Assembly: GCA_024362935.1 (NCBI GenBank)
Contig: JANCRA010000007.1
Location: 10,728,503-10,792,502 of the forward strand
Reading direction: 5' to 3'
Length of the DNA: 64,000 nucleotides
Source of the DNA: Setophaga petechia
Taxonomy: Eukaryota; Chordata; Aves; Passeriformes; Parulidae
The notes below the pieces were generated by a model, which was not told the DNA's origin, ran no database searches, and saw only the letters and a program-made list of their open reading frames with translations. Shown one piece after another: positions 1 to 11,037 of the stretch (position 1 is the stretch's first letter; every line of letters begins with the position of its first letter). The translations under genes were made by a program, and so were the position numbers.

Positions 1-1287
1 TAGAAACCATGGCCACTAATTCCTCCTGAGGGGAGAGAGCAATTGAAAATTTAAGTGAAAGTGAAGCAATTGAAAATTAAGTGAAAATTTAAGTGAAAAT
101 TTTAAAATTATTTAAAATAATTCCTTTAAAATTTAATTTAAAATTTAAAAGGAATAATATTTTGCTGACTTCCTAGATGGTCTTGCAGACAAACTGTGTC
201 AAGGCACTGCTATGCTGGTGCAACAAATGGATGCAGTAGCTGTGTTGTGGTATGAGCATTTCTCTGTCCTTTATGCTAGGGCCTATCCATGGTGTTCAAG
301 GCCAGCTGTTCCCAAGTATCTTATAAATTTTAATGACAAAGGAAGTGATAATTTCATCCTTAAATTTTCTGCATTGTAACTTGTCTGCACAGCTACAGAG
401 AATCATGACAAAGAAATCACATGCTAGTGCATACAAAACTCACTGAAAAAAAGTAATAGACATAAATAATAATGAACACTGAGATTTGTTCAAGAAATAT
501 CTAGAAGGCACAAGCATTAATTCCAGTCAGCTACAAACAAGTCTGCCTGACTGTCAATATAACATTTCTCTTGAGATCTGACTGTCTTTATTGAGTGCAG
601 GGGTTGGGCTGTGCCCACCAGCCATGCATAGTGCCCCAGACTGTACAGCCTGCACCTCAGCAAACAACTCATATAATCACCACATTAGATTCCCATAAAC
701 CTGCCACACTGGAGCAATTCCTTTGTTTCCAGCTCATAAAAATTTCTGACTTTCCTCAGCCAAGTGCTAACACAATGTGTAAGGGAAGGCCCTTTTCCCC
801 CCATGGGGTGCCTGCATGTTTCCTTGCAGAGCTGTACTTCTGTCTGACTTCCTCAGCCATAAGACAAAGGCCTGTAGCAAAGCAAAAAATAACAATCCTT
901 CCTGATTTAAATTTCCCAGGATAAAAATTGATATGCTATTGGTAAATATTCTGTATGCTCTGTATTTGCTTTTTGAAGAGAGATGGACCAGTATTGATGG
1001 AGGGAAATCTTCAGGAACACTGGTCCAACTTCCTCTTTGATGTGGAGCTGTTTACAGCACTAGGTTGGGGCAAATGTGGCCATCTGGTAAAATGCTGCCA
1101 TTTCCAAGGATGGTGTTTCCATGAACTTTCTGAATGGGCCCATCCTGTGTTGCACTGGGGAGTTAGGACAGAAGGAGATGAGTCAAAGTCTTTGTGGAAG
1201 AAATTAGTTTTTTTCAAGGACTTTGTCTCTACTGAAGGCAGCCCTGTTTTGTCATGGTGATTTCAGGGGTTCAGGGAGCTTTCTTAC
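1..1287 (-). other. RGR intron 5 (part)
   Basis: Lies downstream of the exon 5 donor. I looked on the minus strand for the TM6 motif GWGPYA and the lysine-bearing TM7 exon and did not find them, so they should lie off the left edge. The first 160 bases are AT-rich with short direct repeats of a GAAAATTTAAGT-like unit and an imperfect palindrome at 120-155. Confidence 0.7.
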
Positions 1288-1405
1288 CTTGAAGTGCCCA
1301 GTTTTCCTGAACTTCTGGTGTATGGACTGATAGGCTGTCAGCATGATGAAGCCGGGGATCATGAAATTGAAAGTGGACAGAGCAAAAAGGAATGTGACAT
1401 AGTTT
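1288..1405 (-). CDS. RGR: RGR coding exon 5 (TM5)
   Basis: 118 bases between acceptor TTTCCCAG and donor GTAAGA, 39 codons after completing Arg; ends in phase 0. Codes NYVTFLFALSTFNFMIPGFI (TM5) and a basic loop ending KFRKTGHFK. This is the last RGR exon in the window. Confidence 0.9.
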
Positions 1406-4400
1406 CTGGGAAAGGTGAGGAGGGAAGAAAAAAAAAAAGAGGGTGTTAATTCAAGTCTAGTGCATTTTTGTAAACTTGCTGTAAGTATTTATCAAGTTGT
1501 AATTTAAAAATTGCTAAAACCCCTTTTGTCAACATGCTTCAGGTGCAGTGTTTGCTGAAGGCCGATTAAGCTGTGCCATGCTATTGTGTGTGGGATGGAT
1601 ATTCTTGTAGAAAATCACAACAGGTGTTTGTATTCTAAACCCAAACACCACTACTCGGACATCAGTGCTGGCCTGTATAAAGTCAAAAGCTTTATGAAAA
1701 TATTCTGAAATTATTATGAAAATATTCTGAAACTGTTCTGAAAGAGCTTCAAGCCCTAAACCCAGAAAAGACGCAGTGTATAGATGAGTGAGGGAGTGGC
1801 AGAAAGCTGAGCACCAGGCTGTGCCACAGAGGAACCCGAGTTTAGCTGTTCTGTGTGCCACCATGGGAGTCCAGGCAGCCTGGGGTGATGCCTCGTCCCA
1901 GCTGCTGGGGAGGGATATCTGCCCCAGGAACAGTGCTGGGCACAGCTGAGGGGTTTGTGTGCCACCAAGGCCATCCTAGGGGATGGCAGCCTCCACTCTG
2001 CTCCTGTGGGGGCTGGCCCTGGCCCTCACCTGTCCCCTTTGCTGTAGTCCAGGGTGCAGCAGGTTCGGAGGGGTTCGTAGTCGTATTCTCCCCACCCCAG
2101 CAAGGGCATCACGGACCAGAAGGCAGCAAACAGCCATGCAAACACCATCATGGAGGCAGCTGTGCTCCACTGCAGCCTGCTCCCTGTGGGAAGAGGAAAG
2201 GGAATCTCCCTGCCCTGAACAAAACCACTGGAAACAGCTGTCAGGCCCTTGGGCCTCAGGCAGAAACAAGCAGATGTTTGTGCTTTGTATCCTGAAGCTG
2301 ACCCGAGTCTGGAGGAATCAGTCTTCCATAAAATATGAAGGAAGCTTTTAGGAAACAGCAAACTGTACTTGCCTTTTGTGTGTTTTACTTAGACAAATGC
2401 TGTATTGCTTGCTCAGCTTTGTACCACACTGGAGATAGAGCTGCTGTTACAAACATTATATTCTTGTGTTTTGGGAGTGTGTTTAAAGACACAGATGAGG
2501 CAGCGAGTACAATGAACAGGGTGATGCAATAAACAGTGTTTGAAGAAACTGAGTCCCATTGCAGAGTGTGGGGCAGGTCAGAAATGTGACTGCACACACT
2601 CCCCAGCCCCTGCCCTCTTCCTTCCTGCCAGGCCAGGAGGGTGTGGATATCTCATATACCCTCTTCTAAAATTACTGGTCATCAATATACACATGTGAAT
2701 ATATATATGCAACCTAAGAACAGAGCTTGTTCTAAAAATACTACTGGACAAGTAATTTTGTCCTTAAGATCATCACTTAGCCTATAACAGGAAATGTGAA
2801 GCTCAGCATTAGTAATTCTTTTAGTAATTTTATAATAAATTGTTCTCTTGTGCCTATCTTATCCAGTTCCATCAAATACTGTAGGAATGTAATGGAAGAT
2901 TGGAAACTTGAGAAGACACAGGAAATATTTCTTCATGGAGAAGGCAGGCAGGCTTCCTTGCTGTTGCAGGATGTTGTGCTAGTCTCACTGCTGGCATGCA
3001 GAAAGGTCTGGATGATTTTTTTTACTGAGGCCATTGTCTGTCATCATGCCCATGCTGGGCAGCCCGTGATGCCAGCAGCACCAGCAAGGAGAACAGTGAC
3101 TTTCCCCAGCACTCCTTCCTAATCCAATCTCCCATTAGGGACAAGTAATGATGTAATTTTCACTGAGGTTGGGAAGCAATCTTTTTGTCTGCCCTTAGAA
3201 AGCAGCATCATGACAGCAGGCAGGAAGATTCAGGCCAATTCTGACCTGTCCCTGAGAAGTGAAGGACTGGGGATGAGGTGCATTTATTTTTAGACCTGAT
3301 GAAATCAGCTGCTGGTTGACTCTTCAGAAATATTTACACACATATCAGGAGTAGCTAAATATGTAGGAATGTAAAATTAAACTAGCTTGAGATTATTTTA
3401 GTTTTACTCAGAAAAAACACTTTCAGTACAAGGACAGTGAAAAAGTTGTGCTGTCCTCACGTGGCAAAAATATCCTCCCCTAAGAAGGCTGCACAATTTG
3501 GGAGCAGTTCAGTTGTTTTTGTGCACAGCAGGCCATTGCTTTACCTTAAATGCCTTTTCTTGGCCTGATAAAATTTGATGTAATAGCTGTGTAGTTCCTA
3601 ATTCAATTAAATGCTTGTGTATGGGATTCATCATATGCTTACAAATAGAATTCTTAATTAGGGCCCTGAGCTGGCAGTTTGGTCCTGTTAAGTCCGATCA
3701 CTCTTGTGCTTTGGTTTTCTCTCTTTGAAAAGCAAAAGGGAAGCTGCTCTTTTCCACACAGTGAAATAGTAATACAGGGAATTTGAAATTATTTCTCTAA
3801 TTGCTTTGGAACAGAAAGACTGCTCCATCATCAGTCAAACATTACTAAAATTGTGATGCCAAAAGATGAACTTCTAGCAAGTACTAGATAGAGCATGGAA
3901 CCTTAATCCTTTTGATCATGAAAGCCAGTTTTTAGTGATGTAATCATAACTATATCTCAGGGTTTAGTTTTTGGAAACATTTATGAATGTATTTTTGTAA
4001 GATATATGATTTATTCAAACATTTAGCTGATTTTCACGGACTGAAAAATACATCTCTGACACTGGGCTACCTTTCAGCTAGATTTCAGTCTGCTGTTCAA
4101 AAGGAGTGTCTGAAATAAAAGGTCAACAGGATTTTCTATGACGGAGGGGGAAAATAGTCCCTTTTACTCATTCCTGTAAACGGTTAAGTTATAATAGCTG
4201 TATATACCAGGACAGTATATGGCTTGTACCAAACTTAATGGCATGCATCATTTAAAATTAGCTAAGTTTATCAAAGACAGAAATATCTGAAAATCTGACA
4301 AGAAAAAAATATATATTAGTCATAAATGAAAGAGATGTTAGCACCTACTTCATCTGCAGTAGTCACCAGTCACTGGTGCTCACAAGTATTCAGTTTTTGT

Positions 4401-7400
4401 ACGAATAAGAAAGCTGTAATGTATAATAGTTTATTTTATGCATACCATTATAAAAAGCTCTTTAAAATAACCTCATTAAGGGATTTTTTACTCCTTTTCC
4501 TTTTTTTTATTTTGCTGTGGTTCACCATCATCTTAGACTGTCTTGGTGGTTACCTCCTGCTTCAGTGAAAAACACAAGATGTGTAAAAACATCAACATTT
4601 TGTCAGGGAAAACTGATACAGGTGCAAAGCTAGATGAGGGGAATGCAGTCAGTGTGACAGGAGCTTAGCACTTCCTCCTAATTTGACAGAGTTGACACTG
4701 CAATTTTAGCAAATGGTAGTTTGGTAATCTTTGAATACTGATATAACAACCCAGGTTACCTTGGTTGTTAAAGATTAGATAAAAGTCACTGTAATTCTAC
4801 TTTTAGAAATTGAAAGCTGCTATGAAATCCCTGCTGGTTTTGTTTGTCTTCTCTTTTATAATGTTGAGAGAAGTACTGATATAACTCACAGATTTTCTGT
4901 TTCCCCCCAATTCTGAAATGCAAGTTAAAAATTTTATATGTTTTCTTTCTTTTTAAATCTATAACTTTATGCTATACATATGAACTGACCAGGATCCTTT
5001 TCCTCTTCCCAAACTTCTAATGGCAGTGTGAATGGCCAGAGGGGAACTGACAATGTCTGTCTTGATCAAAAAAGTCACCTTCTGTCCTGAATACCTGGCT
5101 GCTGAGACACAGCTTCCTCAGAATCTGCCCTTTTCTTCTTCACTGTCAGGCACTAACATATAACTACTTCTGCTTTCTCCTTTTCCCCCTAATGATCAAA
5201 TTTTAAAATTTTTTTTTCCCATCTTGCTAGGGACTGACTGATACCCTCCAGACTCCCCTGCTATCTCTCCTCTTGCATACTTTTAGGTTCTTTCTCTAGT
5301 TCTCTCCTCTTTGCTGTGAAAGTAGCATTCCATAGACCCAGAGCCACACTTAGGGGATGAAAAGCATTGCCCAGTGTGCTTGCCTAGAAGTGAAAAAAAA
5401 AAAAAACAAACAAGAGATGGGAGAGTAAAATATCCTGACCTTCTCTGTCATATGGGGTGATAATACTGTTTTCTTCCATATGCCAAGCAACATCAATCTG
5501 ATTTTTTCTGAGTGACTTGTCTAGTTATCAATACACTTTAAAAGGTAGTGCTTTGTCACTTAGGACTGTGCTGACTTCCAAATCTAAAACCTGGTCAATT
5601 TTCAGAATGTTGGTGAACAAATTTGTGATCCAGAATGGTTGTAAACTCCCAAGTTATTCTATCATCATAGTAATCTCTTACATTCTCATCAGCTCTTTCT
5701 TCCCAGAAATGGGGATAGTGAATAATCAAGTGCCAAGCTGATAAATGCCACAATGAAGGTTTTCTTGGGAAACTGTTAGGATGTAACAAAAAACTGGGGA
5801 TTATGTAATTGAGCTTGGAAGGAGGACCAGATCCTGGGGAATGAAGATAAAAAGCTGATAGCTTTATATTTTAGGTAAAGGTATTTTGTACCTTCTGTAC
5901 AGGCATGCAGCTCGCACCAGTGTCAACAGGAGTTTAATGTATGGATTGAGAACACAGCATAGCCTGTGGGCTTGCTGTAGCACATCTATGAAATATTACT
6001 TAATCTTCCTTGCAATCAGCATGTGAAGAATTGAACTAGAAGGGGCTGGTTTTCCTGGAATAACCACAGGGCATGAGCACCTTCTGGGTTTTTAGTTTTG
6101 TTGTTCAAAATGTTTGCTTTAGGAGCCATATTTGGCCATCAGTAAGTAACAATTTGTGCAAAGTAAAGAAGCTTGTGCCCTTAGGGTCCTTCTGTCCTCT
6201 TAATGTAGTGTATGTTCTTGACTGGAGGAGTGCAGGACACAAAAGCATTAAAGCCAATGTAGGCAGACAGTAAAATGTCTTTCCCAGAGATGCTTATTTT
6301 CAGGCTCTCTCTTGTAAAATACAGATGCTCCTCTTTCAGCTCCAAATGCATTTCAGTGTCCAAGGGGTGTTAGTGTGGATTTAGCTCACAGCCTGCATTA
6401 TTTGGGGCCTTTGTCTAGACATGAAAAAAAAAAATTCTTAGCCTGAGCTGGATTCCTGCAGAAACTGCAGAACAAAAACATTGGCAGCCTTTCCTCAACA
6501 GGATCATCAGACTGACCGTATTCCCTGTGTGCTTTGGATGTGTTTTGCCATTTGCTGCTGGAATCATATGGAGGCTCTGTGGGGAAAAAAAAGTCTCTTG
6601 CACCCCAAAATGCCTGTGTGTTGCACAAAGGGGCTGCTGAGCTCTGTCTGCCCAGTCGTGCCTCTGCACGGGCTCTGTTCCAGCCCCTGTCTCTGCAGAG
6701 GCAGCTCTCTGCTTACACCAAACTGATCTGTCATTAGTAAACTCTGCATGGACATGATGATCTGTTGGGTACACAGTGGGATGTTGGATGAAAGCCCAAG
6801 ATGAATAGATTTTTCTTCAATATGAGGAATTAGATTTTATGTGGGATTTTGTTTTAAAGTTTACTTATGGATTTAAAGAGAGCATGGCAAGAGAGTCACA
6901 AATTGGATGTGATCAGGACAAGGAAATATCTCCTGAAGGTGGTTGATAATTTCCTCTGTATGGGAAGAGGTCCTTTAAAGAAACTGTTAATATTTGCTGT
7001 ATCTAGTGTGTAAGAAAAACAAACTTATATATAAAATACACAAATAGTAAGTATGTGCTTGCTTTGATTCTCAGAAACCTGAGCCAGCTGCCTTTTGCAG
7101 CACGTGGGTAAGGTTGGAGGGAAACTGCAGCCCTTACTTGTACAGTAGTGATGGTATCGGTCCCAGGCCACAGCAGCACTGGAGCTAATGCTGGCCAGGG
7201 CTGTCAGGAAGCCATGGAATCCATGGATTTGACAGCCATCAGAGCCATAGGGCCAGTATCTGTCAACAAACAAGGAATATGTTAAGGAAATGATAGAGAA
7301 AGGTGAAGGTATGTTTGGAAATTGCATTAACAGAGAGGGCAAAATGATAGCCTGTGCTTGTCCTGAGAATCTGTCTGAGAAACACTGTGAAAAATGTTAC

Positions 7401-10400
7401 TGCACTTGCTTTTAGGCATTTGCCAGCATTTTTCCTGCTGTGGTGTCTTTTACAGTACAACAGCTATTTGTACTCTTAATACTGAGAAGAAAATATAATC
7501 CTGTATCTGTGTATTAAAAAGGTGGGATTTTAAAATTTGAAATCTACATGTCATCCAATTATACAGATCTTCAAGATTTGCCTCCTTTGTGAGGAGCGAA
7601 TTTGTCAGTGTGCAAGTCAGTGCAACACAACAAACAGATAAAGACTTGCAGACAAATTTAGGGTCAATCTAGCAGTTTAGTAAAGTGATATTTTGATATT
7701 CAAGTAGTTTCTATAACCCCTGGTAAAGCTGTCTGACTAAATGTCTTTTCTAGGCAGTCTTACAGTCTGTCAGTGATGTTATGCAGTAAAATCTGCTTTT
7801 CTACTTGCCATAGAACCATGTAGGGTTTTGTTTTGTTGTTTTGGATGGAGCAAATGAGAAGTCTGGCTATGACTTATGGTAGAAAGAGAGCCATTTAATT
7901 AGTTAGACCTCTTAAAACTTAAGGTGCTGATTTTCATGTGGCTGTCCCGCCATGCTTTAGGAAAACCTCTGTGCCATACCTGAGGAAGCTGGAGAAGGCA
8001 GCGATGAAGGCGTTGATGCAAATCCCGCAGTCGGCCAGGGCGATGCTGAGAACCAGCAGATTGCTGGGCGTCCGCAGCTCTTTGATTTTGCGGAAAGAAA
8101 TAATTGTCAAGCCATTCAGACAGAAACCAAGCAGGGCTGAAAGACAGAATTGTTTGGTGTGATTCAATTGGAAATTGAAAGTAACTACAATGATACTGCT
8201 GTTTTCTTTGATGAGAGAACAATAATTACAGTGCAATCTTATGCACGGGGAATAGATCTGTAGTGGTCAGTCTGCACGCAAGTTACAAAGGCTTTCAGAA
8301 GAGAACTCATAGGTGACAGCTCAAGCCAGTGCTTCAGACTTCTTCAGTCATGTGGGGCAGAAGCGGTTTGATCTTATTTGTAATTCTGCCTTTTGTTAAA
8401 ATAAGAGAAACTGGATTGTCAGGCTCCTTGCAGGGACACATGGTTCAGGGTTCAGAGCAAGATGCAGAGGAAGCAGTTTCAAGAGAGCTGACAGCCAGCA
8501 CGTGCTGCTGGTGTACACATGTCAGGCCTGACTTTGCTAGAAAAATGGTCTGTATTTAATATCCATTGTAACATTCCTTTTTGTTTAAGCACAGAAATCC
8601 CTCAGCCATGTTTCAGTCAGCCTGCCTCCCTTTGGGCTTCTGTCTCAGGGTAGCCTTCACAGTGCTGGAATTACACCAGCTCAATCTTATTACTGTCCCT
8701 CGTCAACAGACTATACATGGAAAGGAATAATCTAATTATAAAAAGCAGTCACTGATAGATTTAAAAAAATAAGTTTATGTTATTCTTCAGGGAGGGATCC
8801 AAGCAACCCAAGCTATTCACCCAGCACAGATCTGTGCCACTCTGAAGCCCATCCTTCACTGGTTTAAACTCAAGCTTTGTCCTTTAATGCCCTTTTCAAG
8901 GCGACCTGAATTATTTTAGCTCTGATGAGGATCTGACTCAACATCCAGTCTCTAAGTCTCAGTTAGATGAGAGGCACTATATCTTTGTGTTCTTCTTGGA
9001 AAAAGAAATGCTGCAGCACAGAAAAAATCCATATCCCCTAATTCTGTAAAGTAGTGTAGTTACTTATGCTTATTGTCTTAATTCTGCAGTTACATAAGAT
9101 GGATGATTTTTTTTCTAGTCAGAAATCCTGCTTCTACCTTAATTGCATTAATGGCTGATGGCATAACCATAGTAACAGCTGATGTGTGTCTATCATTGCA
9201 CAACATATAACAAAATATTTCCAGGAGAAATATTTGGAGCCATTTGAGATCTGCTGTTTTTATTTCCTCCCTGCCAGATTACCTCCCACCCACAGGGTAA
9301 AACTGCTGTCAACTCTCTCAAATGCAGAGAAGCCTTTAGGAGAGATGAGTTCTGAGCATATTTAGAGAAGAGCTGAAGAGTTATTACTATATCAGATTTT
9401 TTTCTATCTTTTCCCTCTTTTTGGAAGCCTCAGGCTTTACCAGATTCTGCTTTCTTGAAGGTCAGCATGAGTGTACAAATAGAGAACTTACTAAATTTTT
9501 TAAAAAAGCATTGAATTTTCATTTTTAGATCAGCAAATATGTTCACTTAATAAAGTGAATGCAACTCTTCAGCACAACCTTTCTTTCCAAACTGCACTTA
9601 GAAGCTGCCATAAGAAAAGGAGAGGTCTTCATCGCCTTTATCTGAGTGTTCAAAAAGTGAATTAATCCTTGATTGTTTAGCTTGGTCTTCTAATCTAGAT
9701 GACAGTAACGAAGTTTTACTGCCAATCTACTGGGCACATTCTGCCCAAAACCCTATGGAAACTACTTATGTTTAGTAAAGCATAAATGTATTAGACTGCA
9801 CCCAGTTTTAACTGAGGGTTACCACACGGCTCTTTGCTGGAACTTCCACAGCTGCAGGACCCTGGCAGGCTGCAGCCCCTGGCACAGGTCAGGGCTGGCA
9901 GGGCTGTGGTGCCTCAAGCAGGTCCCCAGCAGGACCCAGCTCTGGGGCTCTGCCAGCCCCAGCACCGTCCCTGTCCTGCTGCTGCTGCTTCCCACCCCTC
10001 GGGATGGGGTGCAGGTCCTGCCAGGCTGTGCACATGGCTCAGGGACTGTCAGCCAGGCTTAGCCCTGTTCAGGCAGCAGCCTCCCCCTGGGCAAGAGGTA
10101 GAAGCTTTTTCCCCTCTCTTCCAAGGAAGAATGTCAGACAGCATTTCCAGGTTTCCTTTGCAGCCAGATACGAGCTCAGGTGCAAGACAACGGTGAGCTC
10201 CCCATTCATGGGGTGAGCTAAGGAGCATTTGTCCCACTCTGAGGGTGCTCACAGCTTCTCCTCCTCTGCTGCTGGGCCCCACAATTCCCACATCCCCCTC
10301 TGATCAGCACTGTGCAGGAATGGCATCCCAGGCCCTGGGACGGACACCAGTATTATCTTAGCTATGAGCCTTTGCTAGCTGCCAGCTAGATATAAATTCT

Positions 10401-11037
10401 CAGTTTTGTTGCAGTCTCTCAATAAGTGGAATATGCCTTAAGAAAAGATCACATTAGCTAAATTAAATTGATATGGTTTGTTACTTTTACCCAGCAGCCA
10501 TTAATTGCAGTGCTACCAATGAAGTCTGGATGTATGCTAACAGTTTACAGGTTTTTTTGGAGCAATCATGTTTGATTGTAAGGTAGCCATCACAACCCAC
10601 AAAACAAGCAGTCCAATTTTATTGAGAGGTTATCAGTCATTTCAACTTCTTTCCCCAGAGGAAGATAAAATTGCCTTTAAAAGTCAACAACAAAATATTA
10701 AATCCCAAATTACTGAGAAGAGAGCTGAGTAGCAAGTACTTCACTGCTACAGCTATGCATAGAGTGCAGATCTTCACAGCAAAGAGCTTGCAGCTCACCC
10801 TGATTCACTCCCCAGAAGTACTGGTGATGTAGCCACAGTAACCAGGGTCAGCATACCACAAATGCTGCTGTTCACTTCAATTTTCCTTCCCCCCTTCTTA
10901 CAAGAAATAATAGGAGAAAAGAAATCTTCTTGCTGCCGAGGTCCCACACCAAACTTACCTTCTACCAGCAGGGCAGTGCCAATGGCAAACACTTCTATTT
11001 CAGTGAAGCCTTCAGGGAGAGGGTGTGCAGTGACCAT
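1288..11037 (-). CDS. RGR: RGR, retinal G-protein-coupled receptor (opsin family), 5' part: join of exons 1-5
   Basis: Spliced on the minus strand as 11037-10959, 8136-7980, 7259-7138, 2183-2030 and 1405-1288, giving 210 continuous codons; every junction has GT/AG and keeps frame. The product starts MVTAHPLPEGFTEIEVF and matches the RGR opsin family as I know it. Seen: Cys88 before TM3 and Cys161/Cys162 in the second extracellular loop (opsin disulfide), His91 at the place of the rhodopsin Glu113 counterion, DRY at 112-114, and GWGEYDYEP before the CCTLDYSKGD loop. Family knowledge: RGR binds all-trans-retinal through a TM7 lysine and acts in RPE and Mueller glia as a light-driven retinal isomerase. 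The usual length is about 290-295 residues, so roughly 85 C-terminal residues, including that lysine, lie off the left edge. Runs head-to-head with LRIT1. Confidence 0.95.
1691..1732. repeat. Short tandem duplication
   Basis: TTATGAAAATATTCTGAAA occurs twice with a 3-base spacer in RGR intron 4, followed by a partial third copy (GTTCTGAAA). It looks like a local slippage duplication; no function is inferred. Confidence 0.75.
2030..2183 (-). CDS. RGR: RGR coding exon 4 (TM4 and second extracellular loop)
   Basis: 154 bases between acceptor CCCACAG and donor GTGAGG; phase 1 in, phase 2 out. Codes SRLQWSTAASMMVFAWLFAA (TM4), then PLLGWGEYDYEPLRTCCTLD, the conserved extracellular loop of RGR and related opsins. 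Confidence 0.95.
2184..7137 (-). other. RGR intron 3
   Basis: About 5 kb of AT-rich non-coding sequence between exons 4 and 3. Apart from short A/T runs (for example a poly-A stretch near 5395-5406) I see no gene, RNA or intact mobile element. The small open frames in it have no recognisable domain. Confidence 0.7.
7138..7259 (-). CDS. RGR: RGR coding exon 3 (TM3)
   Basis: 122 bases between acceptor TTGACAG and donor GTAAGG; phase 2 in, phase 1 out. Codes YWPYGSDGCQIHGF, TM3, and AWDRYHHYCT. The Cys is the TM3 disulfide partner. His three residues later takes the counterion position. DRY is the G-protein-coupling tripeptide. Confidence 0.95.
7260..7979 (-). other. RGR intron 2
   Basis: Unique AT-rich sequence bounded by donor GTATGG and acceptor TTGACAG on the minus strand. 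Nothing else recognised. Confidence 0.7.
7980..8136 (-). CDS. RGR: RGR coding exon 2 (TM1-TM2)
   Basis: 157 bases between acceptor CTTTCAG and donor GTATGG; phase 1 in, phase 2 out. Codes LLGFCLNGLTIISF (TM1), the KIKELRTPSN loop and LLVLSIALADCGICINAF (TM2) with the opsin-type LALAD-like motif. Confidence 0.95.
8137..10958 (-). other. RGR intron 1
   Basis: First intron, about 2.8 kb. It contains a locally GC-rich patch near 9830-10300 with open frames but no recognisable protein. A first intron may hold regulatory elements, but I see no specific site I can defend. Confidence 0.65.
10959..11037 (-). CDS. RGR: RGR coding exon 1 (N-terminus, start of TM1)
   Basis: Starts at ATG (11037) and codes 26 residues plus one base. 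It ends at GTAGAAG followed by donor GTAAGT. The phase-1 end joins exon 2 to give a Glu-Ala-Leu-Leu stretch, as expected in TM1. The start is chosen because the N-terminus PLPEGFTEIEVFAIGTALLVE matches RGR proteins in length and sequence. Confidence 0.93.

Noticed and set aside
9834..10300. GC-rich patch with open frames in RGR intron 1, considered as an exon or CpG island
   Set aside because: Translations are Pro/Gln/Ala-rich without a domain, CpG dinucleotides are few, and RGR exons 1 and 2 join correctly without it.
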